Positions 1 through 11,024 of a DNA stretch of 64,000 nt are shown piece after piece. The notes beneath the pieces are model-generated. The model worked only from the letters and a program-made list of their open reading frames with translations, was not told where the DNA came from and did not search any database. This DNA comes from Sequoia sempervirens (lineage: Eukaryota; Streptophyta; Pinopsida; Cupressales; Cupressaceae). Position 1 is the stretch's first letter, and each line of letters opens with the position of its first letter. Both the position numbers and the translations under genes were made by a program. Where the stretch lies: the NCBI GenBank assembly GCA_007258455.2, contig VDFB02000001.1:12132754-12196753 (forward strand). The letters are read 5' to 3'.

Positions 1-240
1 AAGGAGAGATCAAGGTGGTGGTGGTGCATAACATCACTAGTGCATGCTCTTACGGTCTTAGTCGCACCACCTGACATCCAAATGGTCATACCACCTTCTT
101 TAGTGGATATAGAGTTGAGAATCGCCTCTAGAAATGGTTCTCCACCCTTGAATCCACATTGGTAGGTTGGGTACCTAGGTACGAATTTGATTTAGTATAT
201 TTTATTTTATTTTATTTTGGTTATTCCATTACATGCTCTC

Positions 241-257
241 ATATATATATATATATA
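241..257. repeat. AT dinucleotide microsatellite
   Basis: Uninterrupted alternating A and T, about 8 units, in AT-rich sequence. Confidence 0.85.
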
Positions 258-416
258 CTTTGATGATATGATGTTGGTATCATCCACTATCTTTGTGGTT
301 GTATTGTTCACACAAGAGTGGTTGGACTTCTTCAATTGATTCATTTTAGAGGCGGTCCTACTCATCCAAATCCAAGGGTTGGTCCTTGATACATATAGGG
401 CACCCATAGTAGGGTG

Positions 417-929
417 TCACGCCCAACTATTCGAGCCTATAATGCATCTAAGGATGACCTACAAGGAAACCAAGGTGGAGGTGGTCCGATACACTATAGA
501 TCTATTAGTCATGACTTGGCAGTGAGATCAGAGTGGTGTGGAGCTCCTCTCTACACTCATTGAGAGAGATCTAGCCATGATGTGAGCTAGAGTGTCACAC
601 AAGAACATGACGCTTTGTAGAGTCAGTTCAATGACCTCAAGAGGCAGTTGGAGGCTACAAGGACCACACCCATTGATCTTCAACATTTGCAAGTGCAACA
701 ATTGCAAGATGAGATAGCAACAACATGATATTAGGAGGAAGTTCTGACAGAGTATGTCGTGTCCCTCAAGGAGTAAGTGAAAGAGTTGTAGGGGGATCTG
801 TGGGAACTTCAGTCATGTAGCATGTCTGTGTCCCAATCACACTCGCATGCCTCTATCCATTAGTCACCTCTACCATCGCTAGCACTAGAGGGATTAGGGG
901 GTCATTCCCCCAATGGCTAGACATAATTT
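417..929 (+). pseudogene. Decayed coding fragment with coiled-coil character
   Basis: One frame can be followed for about 170 codons although it is broken by about nine stops. The stretch from about 624 to 830 is rich in Q, E, L, K and D with heptad-like spacing (for example QFNDLKRQLEATR and LQVQQLQDEIATT), which suggests a coiled coil. Many of the stops are TAG where glutamine would fit the local pattern. I do not recognise the family. It lies antisense to element C, some 0.5-1 kb downstream of C's integrase once E1 and E2 are removed. Tat-type elements are known to carry antisense ORFs in that place, so it may be one; a piece of an unrelated transposase is equally possible. Confidence 0.4.
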
Positions 930-1351
930 TGTTGTATCATATCATCATTTGTATAGCATTTTTGGATGTATAGATTCATATATAGATATACAGGCACCAT
1001 ATTTTTTCCCAGTGGTGTGATACATGTACATGACATTTAAATATATATGAGATTTTGGAGAAGCATCATGTTTTCTTATGTGTATGTTTTCTTTTCATGT
1101 ATGATTATGCCATGGATATATGCTTAGATTAGATGCTATTCTGGCCTAATTAAACACACATTAGATGTATGGTTAATTAAATATAATGATAATCTAATTG
1201 ATGTTTAATGATATAGATAGAATGTATGGTGTAGAATAAATGGATAAAAAAATTAATCAAACATAATGCATGAATACATAGCATAAAAAATAAAACACCA
1301 TATAATTCATAATTAAAGAAATTAACTACATACACATTTTCACATCATAAC

Positions 1352-1356
1352 ACTAA
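1352..1356. repeat. Target-site duplication of E1 (left copy)
   Basis: ACTAA, directly outside the TG end of the left LTR. The right copy is at 7617-7621 and is identical. Confidence 0.9.
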
Positions 1357-2214
1357 TGATGAGGGTCACACCACCTGAAACCCACACAAATCACAACAAT
1401 AGATACCAACACAAAAGATGCAAGACATAAAAATAATTCACTTTCAATTATTTTCAAAAAATGAAATTACAGATTCAAAACTTACATGTGACAGCCTCAT
1501 GGGCTTGATTCATTACAACTAAATCAAATTAGAAAACAAAATATATTATTCAGAGCCACAATCTGCACTAATGGATCCACCTTCTACAACCCCCACTTAA
1601 CCCTTTTATTTTACCCAATAATCGCCCTAGAATGTTCTAGAAAGTTCAACTTTCCCTTTTTTTTTAGCGCCAAAAGTCAAGTCGTTTGATTTATGGCCTA
1701 GGAAGAAATTTTAATGAAATTCAGTTTTTAGAGTGGCAACTTCGCGAGGCCATAACTTTTGATATGGGTGTTTGATTGGCTATTATAACATATCATTGGA
1801 AAGCTCTCAAAGAGATCTACAATCTCAAACCCATCAGAGATCGGTTTGTCCACTTTTTGAGTTGTTTCAAGGCCTCTAAGGTTTTCATATTTGAATTTGA
1901 AGTTGCATTGGAGAAATTTCTCAGGACAAAAACTTTAATATCTCCCAAACCGTGCAAGGTATTGAGATGATTCTTTCATGACCAAATATTTTTTTCAATT
2001 TTTCTCTTTGGGGTAAATTTTTAGGTCCATATGAGCCTATTTAGGCCAACTTAGTAAAAATAGTAAGTGATTGTTTTTCACATTTTCTAACTTCTGACTA
2101 TCTTACACCCCTTAAGTGCCATCATGGAATTCAAAACAACTAAATAAATTAAGGAAAAACATTTTTTTTTGGGTGATGCAAGATTTCCCTACACCGTTGG
2201 ATTCTCTTGCATCA
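1357..2214 (-). repeat. E1 3' LTR
   Basis: 858 bp. It begins TGATGAGGGTCACACCACC and ends in ...GCATCA on the plus strand. It aligns along its length with 6783-7616, with scattered substitutions and small indels. No clear polypurine tract adjoins it at 2215-2230, so that tract has decayed or is unusual. Confidence 0.92.
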
Positions 2215-2245
2215 AACACCCAGGGTAATTTGAAAAGTGACCTTG

Positions 2246-3723
2246 TCACTTCTCAGGAGGTAGAGGAAAACCAAGATGGTTAACCTCAGCCTCGGAAAAC
2301 CACAATGAATCTTCAACAAGCCTTCCTCTCCACTTCACCAAGTACTCTACATATTGCATGTTTCTTGTGCTTCTACCCACACAACTATCCAAAATTTCTT
2401 CCATCTCCTCCTTTTATGATGTAGGTGTTGGGATATTCTATTGTACTTCTATTATTTCTTCATCAATTCCTCCTTCATACTATTCTATTAAATTTGAAAT
2501 GTTAAACATAGGTGAAATATGAATTTCATTAGGCATCTCTACCTCATATGCATTTCCTGAATCATGCTTCTTCAGGATCTTGCATGGTCTAAAATTTTTC
2601 ATCTTTAACTTGTATGTACCAACTAGAAACCTTTCCTTTCGCAAATGAACCATGACTTCATCTCCTACCTGGAATTCCTTATACCTCATTTTCTAATTTT
2701 CCTTAACCTTATATTGTGAGTTCATGTTATTGATATGTTTCTTCACCTCTTCATGCAAATTCTTCAGGTGCTCAACAAAATCCTCAGCCTCAACACTACT
2801 CTTCTCCTCCTTATCCATCTTTCTCATTTTAGAAGCAATTCATGGACTACTCCCATACACAATATGGAATGGTGATTTACTAGTGCTCCTATTGATAGAA
2901 TTGTTGTAAGAATATTCTACCTATGGTATAATCAAATCCCATCCCTTGGGCTTACCTCCTACTAAGCATCTTAGCATTTTACCCAAAATCTTGTTCACCA
3001 CCTACATTTGTCCATCAGTTTGTGGATGGTGTGCATAACTGAACTTCAAATTTTTCTTCAACTTCTTCTATAATGTCCTCTAGAAATAACCAACAAATTT
3101 GGTATCTTTTTATGAAACTATACTCTTCAGTAGACGATGTAGTCTCACCACCTATCTAAAAAACAACTCTGTAATATGAACAAAATCACTGGTCTTATGA
3201 CATGGAATGAAATGTACCATCTTTGAAAATCTATCCACCACCACAAATATGGAATCATTCCCTCTCTATGTCCTTGGCAAGACAAGAACAAAATACATGC
3301 TAATGTCCTCCCATGGCCTCTCTGGAATAAGTAATGGCTGATACAATCCAATATTCCGACTTGTTCCCTTCGCCATTTGACATACTTTGCAACTTTGTAA
3401 AAACTTATTCACATCTTGTTGTAACTGTGGCTAGTAATAATTCTCACCAACAAGAGAAATTGGCTTCCTCTAAATAACATTCCATCTTGGATTAAGAAAT
3501 CCAACCATCTTGTCCTATCCAATGTAATAGGTTCCAAACAAGCCTTCCAAGCTTTTGCAAAGTCTAGATCTTTAGGATACAAACTCTTGAGTTCATTGAA
3601 CCCAAAAACCTCTATATTCATCTCTATCAACAAGTTTTTCCTTCTACTTAAGGCATTTGCAACTCTATTTGACCTTCCACTCCTATGCTTCAAAAAAAGA
3701 AGTATAACTCTGCAAAAACTCAA
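2246..3723 (-). pseudogene. E1 integrase with C-terminal chromodomain, broken
   Basis: Integrase joins element cDNA to the target; a chromodomain tethers it to modified histones. The N-terminal part of the region is the RNase H/integrase junction (3409-3723). The core around 3350-2990 is split between frames. The first catalytic Asp is replaced by Tyr (near 3290) and the position of the catalytic Glu is a TAG stop (near 3012). The C-terminal part is an intact 69-codon stretch at 2480-2689 ending NISNLIE. After two in-frame stops the chromodomain follows at about 2248-2411, with the aromatic cage-like pattern YVEYLVKWRGR and the ending SLWFSEAEV. The polyprotein stop is at 2246-2248. All four C-terminal pieces are in one frame. 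Confidence 0.88.
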
Positions 3724-3843
3724 CCAATTTTAAGTTCCTTTGATTTAACTTTCCTTGACTATTGAGATACTGCAAAGCTTGGTGATTAGTATATATATAA
3801 AAAATTATTTTGGCGACAAATAGTCTCTCCATTTCTTCAAATC

Positions 3844-4260
3844 CTAAACTATAGTGTAAAACTCCTGATCACAGACAAAATATTTCTTCTTAGCATCATT
3901 TAACTGCTCACTGAAATAGGAAACAGGCTTACCTTCTTGACTCAAAACAACTCCTATGGCAAAGCCGCTAGCATCACAATCTACCTGAAAGACCTTATTG
4001 AAATTTGGAAGTTCCAAAACATGTTGCTTTGTGAATTTCTTCTTTAACATATCAAAACTCTTTGTTGCTCCTACAATCCATTTAAAATAATTTATATCCC
4101 CTCACATTGCTTCAGTTAGAGGTGCACAAATAATACTAAAATTATTAATAAACTTTATGTAAAAACTTGCTAGACCATGAAATGGTTTTACCTCTGTAAT
4201 ACTCCTTGGGGTAGGCCATTCAATAATAGCTCTCACCTTCTATGGATCCATTTTAAGACC
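3844..4260 (-). pseudogene. E1 RNase H domain of pol, broken
   Basis: RNase H removes the RNA strand during reverse transcription. The readable part (3844-4050) shows VDCDASGFAIGVVLSQ, the first Asp-containing strand, then PVSYFSEQLN and a YFVCDQEF helix typical of the gypsy RNase H. The segment between it and the RT carries stops. It continues the minus-strand pol gene. Confidence 0.85.
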
Positions 4261-4365
4261 CTCTATTAAGACAACAAATCCCAGATACACCAACTCCCTC
4301 TTCACAAAACTACATTTCTTCAAATTAATCAACAACTTCTCCTCTGTTAGCTTCTCAAAAACTCT

Positions 4366-5178
4366 TCAAATATGCATTAGGTTCTCGTCTAATGCCTTAC
4401 TAAAAATCAAAATATCATCCAAATAAACAATAACAAATTTCCCTAAAAATTCTTTCAATACCTCATTCATAAGCCACATAAATGTGCTCAGTACATTGGT
4501 TAGCCCAAAAGGCATGACTATCCACTTGTACAAGCCCTCATTGGTTTTGAAGGTTGTCTTCCATTCATCTCCTTCTCTAATCCAGATCTGGTGATATCCA
4601 CTCTTCAAATCTATCTTCGTGAAGTACTCAGCTCCACTCAAACAATCCATAATGTCATTAATTCTTGGCAAGGGAAATCTATACTTGATGGTGATCTTGT
4701 TGATGGCTCTAGAATCCATAGACATCCTCCATTCCCCATCCTTCTTTGGTGCTAGAACTGCAGGTATTGCACATGGACTCAAACTCTCTTTGATCAATCC
4801 CTTATGCAACAACTCTTGCACTTGTTTGTTCAACTCTTCACTCTTTGTTGGAATCATATGATGAGCTGCCTTATTTGACAAACCATCTCCAAGAACTAGG
4901 TCCATTTGATGACTAATATTTCTTACTGGAAGAAAACCTTCAGGTACATTATCAGAAACAATATCTTGAAACTCATTCAACATATATGAAACCTCTACAG
5001 GTATCTCATTTGTATCTTCTTTATCAACTCTAGGGATTAATGCAAAACACATATGCTCATGCCTCATACCTTCTAGCAACTTTCTTCCATCAACCAAACA
5101 AATTCTTGCATTATTATATACCTTTTCCTTTTCCTCTTTCAAGGGCTTCAACTTATGATGAACTCCATCCTTTGTCAA
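4366..5178 (-). pseudogene. E1 reverse transcriptase, longest intact piece of pol
   Basis: A 270-codon open stretch covers most of the RT: template-binding fingers with AVLAPKKDGEWRMSMDSRAIN, the palm motif FTKIDLKSGYHQI with the first catalytic Asp, the FKTNEGLYKWIVMPFGLTN motif, and the catalytic box VIVYLDDILIFSK near the end. The palm catalytic residues are therefore present. The N-terminal 60 codons are the protease-RT linker. It is a pseudogene because the rest of the polyprotein is broken on both sides. Confidence 0.92.
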
Positions 5179-5352
5179 AGAATAGGTGTTGGCATGTCCA
5201 TCATGTACTGCTTATCAATCAAACTTCCACGATCTGCCTAACAACATATGAAAAACATCCATAGGCATAATATCACAAAATACCTCATCATGGTAATTTC
5301 GAATCTTGAACTTTACCAAACATTTTTTATTTACCAAAGCTTTATGGTCCTT

Positions 5353-5544
5353 CTACAACCAAGGAATCTGGTATGGATTCAGATGCCTTCTTCTCTCCAA
5401 CCATAATTTACTAACCATCTCTTTTGAAATAAGGTTATCAGTACTACCTCCATCAATAATAACATTGCAAACTTTTCCTTCACATTTACATTTGGTGCGA
5501 AAAAAATTCTTACTTTGAGTTGGCTCCTTCTCCTCATTTAGCAA
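5353..5544 (-). pseudogene. E1 aspartic protease fragment
   Basis: A 63-codon open stretch holds the pepsin-like active-site loop CNVIIDGGSTDNLISKEMV, with Asp-Gly-Gly in place of the usual Asp-Ser/Thr-Gly, a variant I associate with plant chromoviruses. It would cut the gag-pol polyprotein. It lies between the gag zinc knuckle and the RT, in the expected order. The rest of the domain is interrupted by stops. Confidence 0.85.
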
Positions 5545-5619
5545 GGCTCTTCTACTAACAAGAACCTCTCATCTTTTTGCATCCTCAAAATGTGAAGACT
5601 CAACATCTTCATCTATATG

Positions 5620-6678
5620 TGCAACTTGTGCATTAACCTCAGGTCTTCTATTTGTCCTCCCTTGATGTTGAGGGAACTCATAGGCTCTATGTCCTTCTCT
5701 ACACTGGAAACGGGTTCCACAAAAGCCTCCTCTTCTTGGTCCTCATACAAACCTTCCTCTTCCTCTTTGGTCTCCACTATTCTGATCATGAGGAGTGTAG
5801 GTTTTATCTCCTTTTTGGTTCTAGTTGATACTGGATCCTTCACCCTTCTTTTGATCATCATTTCGACCTCCATATGACCATCCACTAGTCTTTCCACCAC
5901 AACCCCCACCTCTTTGCTTACTTTCAAATCTCCTATTCAACTTTTCTTCTACATTCAAAGCAAACTGATATGTATCTTGAATGGTAGACATTCTTACGAG
6001 ACTTAACTCTTCTTGAATACTCAGCTTCAACCCATTTATGTAACATGCAACTTTCTCCTTATTGGCCTCATAATGGCCTATTCTGATCAAGACATGGGAG
6101 AATTCTTTTGTATACTCCTTGATGAATTTTCTTGCTTGTTTCAACCCTTGCATCTTCTTCAACAAATCTATCTCATAATCCACAAGAATGAAATGTCTTT
6201 TTAATTTTTCCACCATACGATCACATCTTGTTATTTTATCTTTTCCTCTTTGATTTCTTTCTAGTTGTACCTTTATCCACCAAATATTCAAATGACCCTT
6301 TAGCTTGGTCTTTGCAAATTTGACCCTCTTAGGATCTTCCACCTCCTCATACTCAAAGTACTCCTCCATATTGTTGATCCAATCATTCAACTCTTCTGGG
6401 TTAAGGTTTCTAGAAAATGTAGAAACATCAATCTTTGGCCTTTTCCCAATCTTAGAGATGGTCTTAAATAATTTGACTTGCTTTGGATCTTCTCCTTCCT
6501 GTTCTTCTTCAAATTGTTCCTCATTTTTAGTTTCATCTTCACTTTCATCTCCTCTTCTTGGATCAAACCCTCAATGTAGCTCCTCTTGCAGTGCTTGAAC
6601 TTGTCTCTGCAAGGCTCTAAAACCATCTTCTGGTACAATAACATTTATTGCACCACCACGATTTCTTTGTGGAGGCAT
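5620..6678 (-). pseudogene. E1 gag, broken
   Basis: The nucleocapsid-forming protein. A start codon at 6676-6678 begins MPPQRNRGGAINVIVPEDG. An acidic stretch (EDETKNEEQFEEEQEGED) follows, then the gag core from about 6390 (LNDWINNMEEYFEYEEVEDP, later FIKEYTKEFSHVL). A zinc knuckle remnant lies near 5665-5715 in a shifted frame. It reads RFQCREGHRAYEF, so the first and last metal-binding Cys are replaced by Arg and Phe. At least one stop in the N-terminal part and one frameshift break the gene. Confidence 0.85.
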
Positions 6679-6762
6679 TTTGATCACTTTTCGTAGAAAC
6701 CCGCAACCACAAGTCCTGGTGCAAACTGCCTCACGTTCGGCAATTTATTTACACTCTTAGGA

Positions 6763-6780
6763 AAACCTACTTTAATACCA
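6763..6780 (-). promoter_or_regulatory. E1 primer binding site (tRNA-iMet type)
   Basis: Two bases after the 5' LTR the minus strand reads TGGTATTAAAGTAGG, matching the common plant initiator-Met primer site TGGTATCAGAGC except for changes that look like C-to-T and G-to-A decay. Confidence 0.75.
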
Positions 6781-6782
6781 CT

Positions 6783-7616
6783 TGATGAGGGCCACACCAC
6801 CTAGAACCCACAAAAATCACAAAAGTAGATACCAACGTAGAATATGTGAGACTGAAAATAACTCACTTTCAATTATTTTCAGAAAATGAAATTATAAATT
6901 CAAAACTTACATTGGACAACCTCATGGGCTTGATTCATTACAACTAAATCAACTCTAAAAATAAAATATATTATTTGGAGCCACAATCTGCACTAATGGA
7001 GCCATTGCTTTCTACAACCCCCACTTAACCCTTTTATTTTACCCAATAACTATCCTAGAATGTTCTAGAAAGTTCAACTTTCCCTTTTGTGATTTCTAGG
7101 CTAGGAAGAAATTTTAATGAAATTCACTTTTTAGAGTGGCAACTTCGCGAGGCCACAACTTTTGATTTGGGTGTTCGATTGGCTATTATAGCATATCATT
7201 GGAAAGTTTTCAAAGAGATCTACAACACCAAGCCCATCAGAGATCGGTTTGTCCACTTTTTGAGCTATTTTGAGGCCTCTAAGGTTTTCATATCTGAATT
7301 TGAAGCTGCATTGGAGAAATTTATTGAGACATAAACTTTAATATCTCCCAAACCATGCAAGGTATTGAGATGATTCTTTCACAACCGGAAATGTTTTTCA
7401 ATTATATTTCTTGGGGTAAATTTTTAGGTCCAGACGAGCCCATTTAGGCCTACTTACTAAAAATAGTAAGTGACTATTTTTTTCCTTTTCAAACTTTTGA
7501 CTATCTTACACCCCTTGAGTGTCATCATGGAACTCAAAACAACTAAAGAAATTAAGGAAAGACATTTTTTTTGGTTGATGAAAGATTGTCTTACACCATT
7601 GGATGCTCCTACGTCA
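6783..7616 (-). repeat. E1 5' LTR
   Basis: 834 bp. It begins TGATGAGGGCCACACCACC and ends ...CTACGTCA on the plus strand. It pairs with 1357-2214. Open reading frames inside both LTRs (for example 7089-7334) are shared LTR sequence and are not genes. Confidence 0.92.
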
Positions 7617-7621
7617 ACTAA

Positions 7622-7721
7622 TTAAAAAGATAATGTGTTAGTGAATAAATGTCATAGCACAACAGGTTATGATCCCTGAAAAGGGGATGAACATCATGGG
7701 CATGCCACATAGACCTTATGT
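7622..7721 (-). other. Element C fragment: just past the integrase stop
   Basis: About 100 bp caught between E1 and E2. Removing E2 and one ATAGT copy joins this to 27491, the end of C's integrase frame, and gives an in-frame stop within two codons of the junction. The rest is noncoding. Confidence 0.7.
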
Positions 7722-7726
7722 ATAGT
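7722..7726. repeat. Target-site duplication of E2 (left copy)
   Basis: ATAGT. The right copy at 27486-27490 is identical, and the pair restores the end of C's integrase frame. Confidence 0.8.
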
Positions 7727-8239
7727 TTTTATGCCTTGCATAACCATCCCCATTTTATTTTGGAACAAAATGGGTCCCCCCTTTTTTTGCTTTTGTTGCT
7801 TTTGTTTATTTGCTTTGCTCGTGGGGGTTCTTCTATCTTCTACCTGAGTTTCTCTTCTGGTTTTGTCAAAATTTGGTTATGTTTCAGCTTAGTTTGGTTT
7901 TCTTCTTGCTAGGGATTCAATGAAATAATTATAAGCAATAGTTTATTTATTATAATGTGTCTTATTTGCTTCTGAGGACTAATGCAGACCTTTCTTTTGT
8001 AGGATTAGGTTGCACACATGATGATATTTGCCAAGGGAGCTCAGTTGGAATACATTCTTCAGTCCAAATGGTCACAATTTTCCTCTAAGAAGAAAGTTGG
8101 AAAGACCTTGTAGATGTCTTGCCAACTACCAGTGCATTCTGTCGATAAGCATCTGTGTTTCCTGTCGGCAAAACCCCAAGGAGGTCATAGCGAATGGAAA
8201 TCATATGTAGGCATCTATCGGTAGGAGATTTTTATTGTT

Positions 8240-9540
8240 TCAACGGCTAAGGAATTCCTATCGGTGAGAGAAATCATCTCTAGGATGAGGTCATGGAGAA
8301 CTCTCAATGTCTCATTGATTGGATCATGAGTCAACACTTCATCCAAGTAGGCAGTATTTGGCATGCGGTCTTGGCGAAATCTTTTGGTCTTGCCGACTAG
8401 CTATAAGAAAATGGTACCCAGTGAGAAATCTTTCCATCGATGTAGGTCTCGGTGACTTCGTAAAGTCTCACCGACTACCATAGACTGGGCTAGCACTTCG
8501 GCAAGAGACGTGTCATTGATGAGTAGTCTTGCCGAGAAGGGTAAGTCTCGGTGACAAGGGTGTGGTGTTGGCAGGAAGTCTTGTCGATTAAGCAAGCTCT
8601 CCCCAAACTCAAGTGAACTCTCGGTGAAGCAGAGAGACTTCGGTATGAGGTCTCAGCAAAGGGGATATCTCACTGAAAAGGTAGGAGGAGCCTAGAGAAA
8701 TTTAGCGCTTGGAAAAGAAAGCCTTGGTCAGTGTAAATTCTCACTGACCGATGGAAGTCTTAGTGACACGAAGCAAGCTCGCCGAGAGAAAGGTAGCTTC
8801 GACAAGATGTTTCACCGATGGGGTGAACTCTTGCCGAAGTAAATTGGTATCGGTGAAATGGAGTGGCTTTGACAGGAGGTCTCGCCGAAGGAGATGTCTT
8901 GGTGAAAGGAAACGAGTTTGGTGAAAGGTCTTGTCAATGATCCCTAGTCTCAGCGATAGGGGAATGCTCGCGGAAAAGAATGGCAACATCGCCAAGAAGT
9001 CTCCCCGACCATGGAAAGTCATGCCGACAGAAAGGGGACCCCATCGAAAGAAATGGAGCTCGGAAAAGGATCATACCTTCACCAAAAGGTCTTGGCAAAG
9101 AAAGAAAGTCTCACCAAAGAAAAAAGGGCCCGAGCTCGAGGGAATAAAAGGAACTCGGGGAGACTCTGAGCGGATGGAGCGGGTTCGGTAAGATGTTTTG
9201 CCGACCCGGTGGTGTCTTAGCGAAGGGAGGTGCTATAAGGGGAACTCGCCATAGCCTCTGGCTGATGTTGAGGGGTCATACCAAAAAAAAAGGGGTGGAG
9301 CTCAAGGAGAACGAGAGGAAGTCAGGGAGACCCCAAACGAAAGAAGAGGCTTTGCCATGAGGTCATAGTGACAAGCGATGGTCTTCCCGACATGAAAAAT
9401 GAGCTCGCCAGAGGATCCTAAGGTTCGCTATGATGTCCCACCGACTAGCGACTATCTTGTCAATGGTTTTCACGAGCTTGATATGACTTCTTCAGCTCGC
9501 TGAAGGGTCTTGCCGACTATCTTATGCTACGTTGATAATT
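8240..9540. repeat. Array of short inverted motifs within E2 LTR
   Basis: Dozens of degenerate copies of TCTCACCGA or TCTCGCCGA and of their reverse complement TCGGTGAGA or TTGGCGAGA, spaced irregularly about 15-40 bp apart. The same array is in the other LTR at about 19400-20680. Single-base variants look like CpG decay (CCGA to CCAA, TCGG to TTGG). Confidence 0.7.
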
Positions 9541-10184
9541 GATAAAAGAGGAAAAATCACATCGGGGAGACACAATTAGTGTCTCACTGACATGCGATTC
9601 AATATGGACCACTTTTGACCGCCTGGGAATCTGGCATGGCATATGTCTAACCAATTAGAGTAAGCTTAGGGGGAAGACCAGTAACAGTTTGACTGATTGA
9701 CCATCCCTATGTAAGAAGACCAACAGAATGCAGGCGGGATGGATTCATTCTGAGATCAAGGAGGCTATGGATCAGCTCGGATAAAATTTTCAAATCTATA
9801 GGGAGGCCCAATGATGTTCCAGAAGGCGGTCAACCTGTGATAGAAATTTGGAACATGAAGGAAGCCAAAGGAAGGATCTATGACTCACAAGGACAGCTGT
9901 AGTGACCACCAGTGGAAGCAGATCAATATTAATGGTGGTACTTTGGAGCATTCAAGGCAGATTTCAGAAAGAGTTCGAGTATGCACGGAGCTAGAAGAAT
10001 TAATTTTGCAGCTAAAAAAGATCTATAGATTATCCTCAGACCAAGCTGTCATTAGCATGGACAATAGGGCTCTACATTGAATGCAGTATTGAATCTTCTC
10101 AGAAAGATCCGAGAACCAACTCTCCTAGAAATAGATATTTTGTAAACCCTAATACAGAGGGACAACGCATTCTTTTGGTGCACT

Positions 10185-10198
10185 CTATATCTATATAT
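10185..10198 (+). promoter_or_regulatory. Candidate TATA region of E2 LTR
   Basis: CTATATCTATATATGG, matched in the other LTR by CTATATATATTG near 26650. It lies in the last quarter of the LTR, where a U3 promoter would sit, upstream of a conserved CTCTTTAAAAAAGG. Confidence 0.4.
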
Positions 10199-11024
10199 GG
10201 CATTCTTGCCTCTTTAAAAAAGGTTGGAACTGGTAGTGAAGGAAAGAGGAACAAAGTTAGATACATAGAAGTTAGCAAAAATACAGGAGATAGAATTGCA
10301 TCCTGATTCTTTGTAATAGGTTCCTCTTTTGTTTTCTTAGTTAACAGTTAGATTCAGAATAGTCTGCAATGTATTTTCAAGTGTTCTTAATATAAATGGA
10401 AACAATTTGGAGTTATAGATTTTCTGTACACTGGTGATTATGCCAGCTTTGTAATTATTGTTTATCCGTTTCACTAACAGTAGAAGCAACCAGATCTTAA
10501 TCTACTTCAAATTGTGTTTTAGAATGGTGTTTGTCTGCAATTGATCATTTGATTTGTGAAATCTTCAAGGAGTGGAATGTTATTTCGTGTTTTATCTAAA
10601 CGGTAACTTAAAATCTGTTATTTGAATTAGCACTGTGAATGAAAGAGGTTGTGTGTCAATCACAAGTTTACTTTGTTCTGTAGTTTTAGTTTACAATTCC
10701 TTGAAGGATAACAAGTCTGATTATGATAGGTGAATCATCATTCTTTTCTATCCTAAAGCTCTGACCCATCTTTTTATATTTCTTTAAAACTCCTGGTTAG
10801 AGTAGGTTTAAATTCATGCTTGATCTTAGAACAATCTAGAAGCTCACACTAGCAGGCCCCTTGAACATTACTATTACATCGACCACTGAGGGACATTAGC
10901 ATAGTTGAGAACCAACTATACAGACCTTGGGAGCTAAGATATTCATGTGTTGTCTTTCTCTTTCAAGAGAAGCAGAATATCAATATTTTATTTGCATGTT
11001 GCTGTGCGAAAAGGACCGTCAACA

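Larger units (their letters stand above)
1..1351. other. Left flank, probable 3' region of host element C
   Basis: AT-rich sequence left of element E1. E1 is flanked by exact ACTAA duplications, so this stretch was once contiguous with 7622-7721, which is the sequence just past element C's stop codon. It is therefore probably C's 3' noncoding region on the minus strand, although no LTR of C can be recognised in it. It holds an AT microsatellite and a decayed plus-strand coding fragment, listed separately. No other feature is seen. Confidence 0.4.
1357..7616 (-). mobile_element. E1: Ty3/gypsy chromovirus, complete but dead
   Basis: A 6.26 kb LTR retrotransposon read on the minus strand. LTRs of 858 and 834 bp flank an internal region coding, in order, gag, protease, RT, RNase H, integrase and a C-terminal chromodomain. 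LTR ends are TG...CA, a tRNA-iMet-type primer site follows the 5' LTR, and 5 bp ACTAA duplications flank the element. The chromodomain places it among chromoviruses; I cannot assign the clade. Frameshifts, stops and lost catalytic residues mean it cannot move by itself. It inserted into the 3' noncoding region of element C. Confidence 0.93.
7727..11024 (+). repeat. E2 5' LTR
   Basis: About 3.3 kb, pairing with 18911-20810 plus 26113-27485. It starts at the T run before ATGCCTTG and ends ...CCGTCAACA. It contains a motif array (8240-9540), an AT-rich TATA candidate near 10190, and no gene. Confidence 0.88.

Noticed and set aside
7089..7334. 81-codon ORF with apparent conservation to 1776-1970
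   Set aside because: The conservation is because both are copies of the E1 LTR; there is no sign of a protein family.
7732..11021. E2 LTR starting at TG of TGCCTTG
   Set aside because: The flanks then show no duplication. Moving the ends by a few bases gives exact ATAGT copies and restores element C's ORF end.
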